31,583 nucleotides of DNA from Acanthaster planci (taxonomy: Eukaryota > Echinodermata > Asteroidea > Valvatida > Acanthasteridae). Below, piece by piece: positions 1 to 9,477 of this stretch; the stretch's first letter is position 1, and each line of letters begins with the position of its first letter. A model generated the notes under the pieces. The model worked only from the letters and a program-made list of their open reading frames with translations, was not told where the DNA came from and did no database searches. Location of the stretch: positions 3,052,499-3,084,081 of the forward strand of contig NW_019091418.1 of the NCBI RefSeq assembly GCF_001949145.1, given 5' to 3'. A program made the translations under genes and the position numbers.

Positions 1-2060
1 GGTCCCACTAGCGGAAGATTTCTCAAGCAACCCATGAGAAACGGTTGTGTGAATGTACACACTGTTTATTGTACTATGTCCCCTGCGATAACCTACACGG
101 TGCACATGCGTAGTGACCTCCAACCCCACACAGTGCATGAGCGCCCTTTTGGATGCGGTCCACTAATTCAAGCGAGAATTTCTGGCCAGCTCATTAGCAT
201 TAAAAGTGCCCCCTTTTTTGAAAAAGGAGGTTGTATGGCTCCAAAAATGGTGAGATTGTGTAAATCTTTGCCAGAATCAACTCCCTGGGTATTTGGGCTT
301 TCATCTGAGAGCACAATGGCTAAAAAATACCGTTGAAAAATGGTCGTAAGTCCCCGACTACGTCCTAAATCCCGCGACTTCCCACCACACGTGGCTATTG
401 TGGACCATGCCATCCATTTTCGCCATAATCGCGGCATTTTCCATGGCAGTTATAAGGCTGAGAGTCTCACAATACTCCCAGCCCTTCTTGGAACTTGTCT
501 GCTTCTTGTAGGGCTCACGAAAGTTTAAAAAATGTAGTTGCCCTACAGGCAGGGGAGTCTAAAATCTGGTTGCCAGAACTTCATTTTCAGTTGCCCGACA
601 AGGAAGTTTTACAGGTCGGTGGGTCACTCACTGCGTAACATTCCATGAATGTTTTTCCTAGTTTCGGATCGCGCATGCCAGTAGGCCTACATGTATGAAC
701 GTCATGAACTCAACTTGTGCCTAACAGATTGTACGTGACATAATGGGTTCATCAACTTTGCGGCGTGGGGGGATTTGTGGTCGACGGCTCACTGAGCAGC
801 AAAGTCAAGTCAAAATTTATGCAGGCTATCCATGTTGATGCACTGAAATTCTAATATATAAACTAATCCCTTTAAAAGAAGACTTGCTTTACGAGAAAAT
901 ATGCTTGTTACAATGGTTTTGGCAGAGAAATGGGTTTAAGCTTGACTACTTTTTATGTGTAGCGATCTAGAACTGGCTAAACCGATCCAGAACTAGGAAA
1001 AGTGTCGTCATCACTTTTGTCGATCTTGTATTAAAAGCTCATGTACAAGGTAGACCTCTGACCCCATTTCATTGGAATTTAATGATAATTGAGCTGTAAT
1101 ATGACATGAATATAGTTTTAGTGATCAGGAACAAGGAGAACGACTGAATACAGACGCGACTGCATTGTACATCTCAACGATTTGACCGTACGTACCACGG
1201 TGCACCTACCCAAACATGTATAGTCATGCAACATCAAGGTTAGGAGGTCAATCTTTTTTTTGCAATCTTGTTTCAGTGCATGGTGCTGAAATGTCCAAAA
1301 CGCCGGGCGAAAAAATGTGTTGCGGAAAACAGGTGCTTGCCCGTTGGGCTGGCAGCCTGGAACATTTGTTTGGCCGACAAAATAATTTGGTTGGTTTGGT
1401 TTGGTTTGGTTTGGTTGGACTACCGATTCTGCGCGCCCTCTTTGGTACTCCTCGAAACATAGGTTTCGGGAGAACTTTTTTTAGGTTACATGTACATAGC
1501 TTCATACTATGTATCAAGAAAAAAATGGGTCAAAATCATGCTGATTTCCAAGAAAAGGTACAAATATTTCCTGATCAGTGTACGAGAGTTATGCAATTCA
1601 TATCTGTACATGTACATGTGAAGATACAATAAGCCGCAACCAAATGGTTGACTATGGCTGCAATCAATATACACAAGATATGGAAAATGGCTGCAGCCGC
1701 TTCTTGTATGTAATATGTATGCGCATAGCCACGACTGGCCTGACTGGTTGAAATGGCAGCTGGCTGCGGCGTGCTGGGGTTGAGACCAATGACCAATCAC
1801 AGGGCTCCTCATTATTTATGCCTAAATGGTACGAACAACAAGCAACAGCCAATGGGTCCAAGTGCCGCTAATAATGTAATTCCTTCTAAAGAGTTAGTAG
1901 GTAACCATGGTAACTGTATGGAACCCTAGTGCTGTCTGTACATGGAATTCTTTCCATTTGATATCACTGGGCTGTATTCAAAACCCTGTAGCATCATGAA
2001 CTCATAAACAGTAGTACTGGGCTGGTAGGCCTAACAGACCTGTAAATAGGGCCTTTCATA
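1..2060. other. Gene-poor flank, no supported gene
   Basis: I see no supported coding exon here. The longest open frame (1216-1632, + strand) runs through a TTTGG microsatellite and has no recognisable domain. The segment includes a TGTACATGTACATGT word near 1606-1620, which recurs across the window, and a short hairpin near 18-42 (tttctca ... tgagaaa). Confidence 0.6.
1387..1417. repeat. TTTGG microsatellite
   Basis: A short simple repeat with a 5-base period (ttggt/tttgg), about six units, is read directly. It explains the Leu/Val/Trp/Phe/Gly-rich translations of the overlapping open frames. Confidence 0.85.
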
Positions 2061-2429
2061 TGTGACCCGCTCCAGGAAAAGGTGATATATAAGTTGAAAA
2101 AAAATAATAAATCAAGTTAAATACATGACTGGAAAGCCCACATTGTAAGCTTTCATTTGGTATATGATAGAGCTCCGTAGCCTTTCCCGTTCTAGAGTTA
2201 TGACACATTTGCATATTAATTAGTTCCAGGCAACTGAAATTGCAAAAACCAAGAAAACAGGCTTTGAAATATCTGGCTCTGATGTGGGTTGTAGGCATTG
2301 AAATCTTACTTAGCAACCAACATGCTCTTGTGTTACAACCACCTTAAAAATTCGCACAAGAACTAAGGAATTAGTATTTTTAATCCAACATTGCTCGTAA
2401 ATGCATGGTGCGACATGGAGCGGGTCACA
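2061..2429. mobile_element. Short non-autonomous DNA transposon (MITE-like), TGT...ACA ends
   Basis: The element begins TGTGACCCGCTCCA (2061-2074) and ends TGGAGCGGGTCACA (2416-2429), a perfect 14-bp terminal inverted repeat. The four bases before it (CATA, 2057-2060) are repeated directly after it (2430-2433), fitting a 4-bp target duplication. The 369-bp interior has no coding potential. TGT...ACA ends with a 4-bp duplication fit the integrase-type Ginger group as I recall it, but no transposase is present, so the superfamily is an inference. Confidence 0.75.
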
Positions 2430-2698
2430 CATACTCTTCTACTGACGACAGGCCCTGTTTATAAGCCTAATTGCTAATATTGCATGAGTGATTTTGCACA
2501 ATGATAGATAGGCGCTGTTGGAAAGAAAAGGGGCGACGTTCGTCCCTTTTCCCTTCCCACAGTGCATGTCTTTCTACCTTTATGCAAATTCACCCATGTG
2601 GTATTAGCAATAAAGCTTATGGGACTAGCCTAACGTTAGTACTGTAACTTGAAGGCACATGGCGTTTCTGGAAATCATGAAAGTAGGGTTTCACATAG

Positions 2699-3010
2699 CC
2701 CCACTAGTGTGGCACGGACTCTCACTCCCGATCCATCCTTAGCCACACATCCGTATGCGCAATTTCGTGACGGCGAAATGAACATTTTTGGAGCACCAAC
2801 TTATAATCGTGGGCGCAATTTCTTTTGCACACTAACATGATTCTTGACCTTTCCGTTTTCTAAATACCATTTATTGAATGATTTCACTCACGTTATTCAG
2901 ATATTTTGCAGTCTTTTTCCCTTCATCCATTCAATCTAACGGGCCCACTCTCACAGTCGCCATCTTTAAAATAAGGTCGTCGAGTGAGAGTCCGTGCCAC
3001 ACTAGCGGGG
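2699..3010. mobile_element. 312-bp MITE with 29-bp terminal inverted repeats
   Basis: The left end at 2699-2727 starts CCCCACTAGTGTGG and is the reverse complement of 2982-3010 with a single mismatch in 29 bases. The flanks look duplicated: GGTTTCACAT occurs immediately outside both ends (about 2687-2696 and 3014-3023), inside a 15-base stretch with 11 matches. No open frame of note lies inside. A target duplication this long is unusual for cut-and-paste elements, so the superfamily is left open. Confidence 0.8.
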
Positions 3011-4130
3011 CTAGGTTTCACATGGTAAATGCTGGCTTTCAGTAAGGCTAAATATAGATTAAGAGTTCCATGATATAGCCTAGGCCTGTAGACATCACTA
3101 ATTTTTCCCTAATAACAAAGTGATGATTCATAAAAGGTGTAAATCAGCAATCAGAAAGTCATGGTATGTCCCAAATCATGTCGAATCATCGTCAAATATT
3201 GCAACAAAAATATTGGAGTGTTTACCAACAGATCAGTCTAATGACATAGAGTCCAATTTTGTGTGGAGGGTATTAAATACTATAATGTTATGTACATGTA
3301 CTTCTGCAAGTCACTGCTCCACCTGGGTAGCCTAGTAGTAGGCCCACTACTTACTAGTGCTAGGCCTGGTAGTGGTAGTGTACCGGGTATGGTCACATCA
3401 GGTCCAATGCTTGCTATGCTGAGTATGCTATACCATGGCTATCAAGTGATGTCTGTAGCCTTGTCCATAAATGGAACTTTTAAACGATTTTCCAACTCAA
3501 GCCTTACAAAAACACCTCGCACGAAATATGTTATATCTTCATTACCTTTCCGGCCATATCCACATCTGAAGATACAAGCAAAATGTTTCAATGCAGTTCC
3601 GACGATCACCCCACGTACGTTCCGTTCAATCCGCATGCACATACGGCCCGGCGCGGCGCCGCGGCGCGGCGCGGCGGCCAGGAGAGAAAGAGCGCCCTCA
3701 GATGACAAGGTGGTGGCATCCTCGTGACGTCCTGCAGTTGTCCGCAGGCCCACCTTTCTTTCGTACTACGTTACTGCAGCAGTATCCATTTGCGGCCTAC
3801 GTTTACAACTTTTGAGTGTACGTTTGAGGGCAAAATAAAAGAGATGAAGTGGTTTCACCAACGACAACGACTGCATGGAGTAACCCTCCTCCTTCTTGTT
3901 CGAATACAAATTTTAAAACCCCTCCCTCCCAGCAAAAAATCCTGGACCCACCTCTGTTGTCAAATTGTTTTCGAAGGTCTGACATAGGGAGGAAAAATAT
4001 TCACTTGTCGAGCTATTTCTCCTTTATAGCGAGTTTTCCACTCATACATTCATGGAGCGTTTTATGGCTGGCTGTATGTAAGTGCAAAAAATTACCACCA
4101 GAAGGTAAGTCCGAAGTTTCTTGTAGAAAA
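3011..4130. other. Intergenic, with a very GC-rich tract
   Basis: No convincing gene is visible. A near-palindromic tract made almost wholly of G and C (GCGGCGCC-type words) lies at about 3644-3679 in otherwise AT-rich DNA. The open frames crossing it (3263-3727 on +, 3442-3753 on -) look compositional and show no domain. Confidence 0.5.
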
Positions 4131-4138
4131 ATATGGGA

Positions 4139-4590
4139 GGCGCCCTTTATGACTTTATTAGTCCAAACAAATCAAACGAAAATTAAATAATACATATATG
4201 ACGAAACTTATTTAAATAAATCTAAAACGAAACAAACATATAAAGGACGAAAGAAATAAATAATAGGAAACCAATGTATATATGCGACAAAAGTACATTT
4301 AAAGGACAAAGGTGATTTATATAGGAGGAAAATTCATACATATACGACTAAACTCATCTACATAAATGACGAAACTAATAAATATAGAACAAAAAAAATT
4401 AGGACAAAATGAAAGTAATAAATATAGAACGAAACTAAACATATAGAACGAAACTAAAAAATATAGAAGGAAACTAATAGGACGAAGCGCCGCCACCTCA
4501 ACGCCAGACCAGTTGAGCTATGGGGCAAAATGTAAAATAATAATGTAGAACGAAAACGTAAAATATGTAAGACGAAATAAAATAATATTG
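4139..4590 (+). repeat. Left inverted arm of the foldback element
   Basis: This AT-rich arm consists of degenerate short units with the pattern (g)gacgaaac-(t)aataaatata. Its inner part contains gccgccacctcaacgccaga, which recurs in the right arm (reverse strand) with one change. Confidence 0.8.
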
Positions 4591-5263
4591 CCGACCGGTC
4601 GCGGACGTTGTGCCCGCGCGCGCGCCATGCTCGACACGGAAAGAGGTATACGGACAACACTTGATGCTCCTGTGCACAAACCTGAGAGACTTGTCTAAGT
4701 AAATGCTTCGGCATTTTCCTTGCTAAATTTCACTTTTTGGGACATGTAATCACTTTCTGACTGCTGTTACACCATTTTAATAGAAAATTAGTGTTGTCCG
4801 TAACTCTTATGGAACTCTTTCCCCGACACTCGTGTTTTACTAGTTAGGCCTATAGAGATTTTATCGAAACGAGTGGAGCTCTGATCATGAACCATGCCTC
4901 GAGAGTTGGAAAATGTGAACGTTCGTGTACGAGAAGTAGTTACCTCCTGAAAAAGCCTGCTTTCCATGAATTTGTTGCTTCTAATGTTACATGAATACCC
5001 ACTGGCAATGGGCCTAGGCCAACTGCTTCTGGTGTCCGTGTTACGTAATGCTTGACACTGGCAGTCAAGAACGTGGTCAATCACAATCGGGATGACCAGG
5101 CAGCAACCATGTAGCAACGTTCCAGTGTGGCCTACATTTGCTTTGCGGCTTGGTCAATTGTTCCGTATGGTCCTAACACTTCGGAATAATAATGGCTCCA
5201 AATCACTTCGGTACAATTGAAAAAGCTCTGTATCATGATTCCAGTTACGAGCGACATCGTGGA

Positions 5264-5724
5264 TGACGCTTCGTCTTATATATTTTTAAGTTTTCGTTCT
5301 GCATAGTTAACGTTTTGGTTCTATATATTTTACATTTTGCTCGAATATCACAACCGGTCTGGCGTCGAGGTGGCGGCGCTTCGTCCTATTAATTTTTTTC
5401 ATTTTATATTTTTTATTTTCGTTCAATTTTTATTACCAGTCCTTTCATCCTATATATATGAGTTTTGTCCGATATATATTAGTTTTGTTCTTTTCGTCGT
5501 TTATATGAGTTTGGTCGTATATTTATTAGTTTTCGTCTTATATAAATCACTTTTGTCTTTAAATGTACTTTTGTCCAAATATAGATTGGTTTCGTATTGT
5601 ATTTATGTTTCTTGATATTTCTTTCGTACTTTAATTATTTGTTTCGTTTTATATATACTAGTTTCGTCATACATGTATTTATTTTAGTTTGATATTTTTT
5701 TACTAATAAAGTCCTAAGGGCGCC
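5264..5724 (-). repeat. Right inverted arm of the foldback element
   Basis: Read on the minus strand, this arm follows the same order of motifs as the left arm. It begins GGCGCCCTTAGGACTTTATTAG and continues through the ATGACGAAACT, GACAAAAGT and GACGAAGCGCCGCC words. Small indels separate the two arms, indicating an old insertion. Confidence 0.8.
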
Positions 5725-6102
5725 CAATGGGATATATCTGAGAAAGTAAAAAGTTTTGAAATTATCCGGTTGTGGAAATTGTGGAAACAGCGGGGGAGAA
5801 AGAGAGTTGGGTGTGGCTGGACACCACTTAACATTATACTGCGGGTGCTGTGCACGACAAAGATGCTATGTACATGTACACCTTTTCTACACTGCGTGTT
5901 TTTGTGCCTGAACATGTATTTTTCAAGTTTGTGTGCTATTTGTATAACGTCTTCATTGTTACATGTATTTTGAAAATTTTGGCTTACAGACAGTACCAGC
6001 ACTGTTACCTCAAACTTACAAATTTTTTTGCATCACTGAAAAGTAGAAAGATGAAATGTCCCATCCTCCCGGCCTAAAGTGTGGGAAATGTAATTAGGCC
6101 CC

Positions 6103-6597
6103 TATACACCATTCCCGGTAGATTGATACACCCTATGGTATACACCATTCCCCGTAGATTGATACACCCTATGGTATACACCATCCCTGTAGATTGAACA
6201 CCCTATGGTATACAACATTCCCGGTAGATTGATACACCCTATGGTATACACCATTCCCCGTAGATTGATACACCCTATGGTATACACCATCCCTGTAGAT
6301 TGATACACCCTATGGTATACACCATCCCGGTAGATTGATACACCCTATGGTATACACCATCCCTGTAGATTGAACACCCTATGGTATACACCATTCCCGG
6401 TAGATTGATACACCCTATGGTATACACCGTCCCTGTAGATTGAACACCCTATGGTATACACCATCCCTGTAGATTGAACACCCTATGGTATACACCATTC
6501 CCGGTAGATTGATACACCCTATGGTATACACCATCCCTGTAGATTGAACACCCTATGGTATACACCATTCCCCGTAGATCGATACACCCTATGGTTA
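6103..6597. repeat. Minisatellite: 14 units of 34-36 bp with three unit types
   Basis: The core word gtagattgatacaccc followed by tatggtatacacc is repeated 14 times with no unique spacers. Three unit types differ before GTAGATT: A has attcccgg, C has attccccg, B has atccctg and usually a 2-base deletion giving gattgaacacc. The order is A C B A C B A B A B B A B C, so an A-C-B triplet is present twice at the start. The minus-strand open frame over it is only the translation of the repeat. Confidence 0.95.
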
Positions 6598-8492
6598 TGG
6601 TGAATGATTTCCTGATCTTACTATAAATGCTGTCAGATCAGTTTATCCTTTCGATCTGTTGAAAATGTTTCACACTTATACGGTCTCCAAGCAATGGAAT
6701 TATTTCACCACAACCCTTGAGAACAAACCTTTTTGTTTCAATTAACCTCAGCATTTTGAATTTCGGTTTTGCTCTTTTAAGGGTATTGTGCGTCATAAGG
6801 TTAATTATGCAACTGAAAATTTCCATATTCATGAGCAAACTGTGTTGTCAACCCACGGAGAAAATCTCAGTTTCTTTGATGATTTATTGTTGTATAAGTG
6901 AATGTTAATAAGTAAACGATTAACCCTTTTTTCAGGAATGTGTTCGAAATTTGGAATCACAACTTGAACAGAAAAAGATATAAACTTAACTGTGCCTCTC
7001 AATAGACAGAAAAATCTCTTGACTGACAGCAGAGGGGGCAAGACTATTATTTTGAGATAAGGTGCAATCTTTAAAGACAATCGGCAAACGGCTACCTCAT
7101 CCCTTGTGGATACTTTAGTTTGCGCACTGCCCGACACCATAGAAAGGATTTGTGCTATGGAAAGAATAGTTTCATTCGGTGACAAATTGAATGTTCATTG
7201 AAATTATTGTCACTTTAAATACCGTTCACCCATTAACATTTTGTATAATGCAACATAATTGCAGGATATACGATAAAACATTTAGAGACAACCATCACGT
7301 AACTGATTTGAAATAATCTCTAGAATCAAACTATCCAGTTCTTGTTATTCAAAGTTAAGCAAGAGTTAATGTGACTTTGTTTCCATGTTTGTAAGTAATT
7401 GATTTAATCATAAATTTCTCACTGATTATTTTTATGAGGGTTTTGAAGATATCAGATCTCAATGAAGTGTTTTATTTATTGTGCGGCTCAAAAGAAAAAA
7501 AACTAAAGTGCGCCGTTTTGTGCTATTAAAAGAAAACTTTGTGTGGCATATAACTGAGAGACGTTTGCAGTAGCCTTTATGTCATTTTGTTTGATTTCGC
7601 TTATCTTCTAAATTCAGAGCTGAATACTTGAACTTTGTGCCCCAGATCATAGTGGTCGGAATGGTGTAGATGTAACCATTGAGATTTGTGCGGGCGTATT
7701 TTCATACCATTTTCATACGCAATATAGCAAAAGAATGACGTGAAGGTTGCGTATAAAGAACAAAACTAGCTTTGAATTTTTACTTGTCGTCAACAGGCCC
7801 TTGTTTTACATTCAAGGTAGGATTATTTTAACCAGTGTTCCGTTTAAGTGGACATTCATTTTATAAGTTTACGATTTGGCATTGTAAACAGGTGCTCGTA
7901 TAACTTCCCTTCAGATAAATGGATCGAAGCCCATTTGAAGTTAAATTACAAGGCTTTAAATTCCGTTTGGCATCTTCGAAGAAGCAGCACAGTGCCCCGT
8001 AGGTATACATCTACATGGGAACAAGTCCAACTGGAATGAATTCGTAGCCTCTTTTATTTGGTAAGCGTAGGAATCGTTTGCATCACTGTACTAAATGTGG
8101 AAACCGTACACGCTCTGAGCAGCGTCGTCCTTATGGCTGTGATATTCTCGTGTGCGATGGAATGTCGGTCAAATGTAAGTGTGTACCATTGCGCGGTGCT
8201 TGTGTTCTAGCTGGGCGTAGACACTGCACTGCCATGGCAGCTCTCCACCCAAGAGCGTAAATCGGTATACCTGTGGAGGTACAGAAAACAAAATGCGCTC
8301 ATCTTACGCTGCTGCACACAATTTATGTAATTATTATTAGACGGAGTAAAAGCTGTATCGATGCTGTTTCTCTCCGCTGTGATTTATAAATGATTTATGT
8401 GAGCGATCTAAATGGTGAAAAAGATGCAGTTGGAGAATTGGTCAATGATGCATTTTTCTTTATTTGTTGAAGCTCGCCTCTGAAACTGAGGA
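6598..8492. other. Upstream region of the SLC46-like gene
   Basis: I see no protein-coding exon. The segment is AT-rich and must contain any promoter or 5' untranslated exon of the downstream transporter gene, but no TATA box or transcription start can be placed with confidence. Confidence 0.5.
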
Positions 8493-9477
8493 ATGGCAGA
8501 CAGGCAGACAGAACTAACTCCCATCTTACCAGCGAAAACGATGTCTGATCGCGAGAGGGCGCGGCGCCGATGGGTTACGGTAGAACCCGTCGTTGCATTG
8601 GCGGTAGTCGGATACATTTCCATTGGACTAATTCGGCCATTCTACCTGAAAGGACGACTTGGTGAATCGATGTTCAACATTACCAAGCAAGAGGAATTCT
8701 CCAGGTGCCAAGCTAACAACAGCGATGGCGGCACTATGGAGGATGAAATCCAGTCACAGGCCTCTCTTTGGATTCTGTACTTGACAACTGCTATGAATAT
8801 ACCTATTGTAGTGAGTTCAATTACCCTTGGCACAGTGAGCGATCGACTAGGTAGGAAGCTATGTTTAGTCATTCCAGTTATCGGTTACATCTGTCAGGAA
8901 ACTGTATATGTTCTCACCGTTCACTACAAACTCCCATTACCAGTTCTGTTTGTTGGTGAATTCTTGCAAGGAGTTACCGGTGGCTTCGGGTTGCTGTTTG
9001 CTGGATGCCTCTCGTATATCAGTGACATTTCGTCTGAGAATCACAGAACTATGCGAATAGCAGTGGCAGAGATGTTAGTGTTTTTCGTCGGTGGTTTTGT
9101 CCAAGTTGGTGCTGGTTACTTATTGCAAGATATCGGGCCCATCCCACCTTTGGCAATGGCACTTGGGTTCAATGTTTTATGCTTGATTTACATTACCACT
9201 CCATGCATTCTGATTGAGACAGTAGACCGTGAAAACGTTCCGGAACATCGCAAAGGGATCAAAGATGCTACAAGGAGTGTGATGAATCTTTTCAGGTTCA
9301 ATGAGAACGGCCGTCGATGGCAGATGCTTCTCCTAGATCTCTTCTTGTTCTTTGTCATGCTGAATATCAATGGAGTCATGTCCATCTTCATTCTGTACGG
9401 CACAGCTAAACCGTTCTGCTGGTCTGCTGTAACTGCAGGATTGGCAGGATCATTTGGTTTTGTTACCGGCTCTCTAG
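8493..9477 (+). CDS. SLC46-like gene, coding exon 1
   Basis: It encodes residues 1-328 plus the first base of codon 329. It ends at a clean donor CTCTCTAG|GTAAGC. It carries the cytosolic N-terminus, the glycosylated first loop, motif A and about the first seven membrane segments. Reading on to the stop at 9512 only translates intron. Confidence 0.9.

Larger units (their letters stand above)
4139..5724. mobile_element. 1.6-kb foldback DNA element with very long inverted arms
   Basis: The left arm (about 4139-4590) and right arm (about 5264-5724) are diverged reverse complements of each other. Both start GGCGCCCTT then GACTTTATTAGT, share ACGAAAC and GACAAAAGTACATTTAAA-type words in the same order, and share the segment GGACGAAGCGCCGCCACCTC. 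Each arm is itself made of degenerate repeats of about 20 bp around ACGAAACTAATAAATATA. Eight bases flanking the left end (atatggga, 4131-4138) match those after the right end (caatggga, 5725-5732) at 6 of 8 positions, fitting an 8-bp target duplication. The core (about 4590-5264) has no recognisable transposase, so this is a non-autonomous element. Confidence 0.8.

Noticed and set aside
1216-1632. 138-residue open frame on the + strand
   Set aside because: It crosses a TTTGG microsatellite, has no domain, and other frames in the same place are also open.
3263-3727. 154-residue open frame on the + strand
   Set aside because: It is driven by a GC-rich palindromic tract, the opposite strand is open too, and no family is recognisable.
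4490-4530. tRNA-like A box inside the foldback arm (tagctcaactgg on the minus strand)
   Set aside because: The A-box consensus fits, but no B box or cloverleaf follows, and the right arm does not keep it.
5337-5615. 92-residue hydrophobic open frame on the + strand
   Set aside because: It is the translation of the AT-rich right arm of the foldback element; the Phe/Val/Leu/Tyr bias comes from the repeat units.
6103-6597. CRISPR-like array
   Set aside because: The units are contiguous with no unique spacers, and the genome is eukaryotic; it is a minisatellite.
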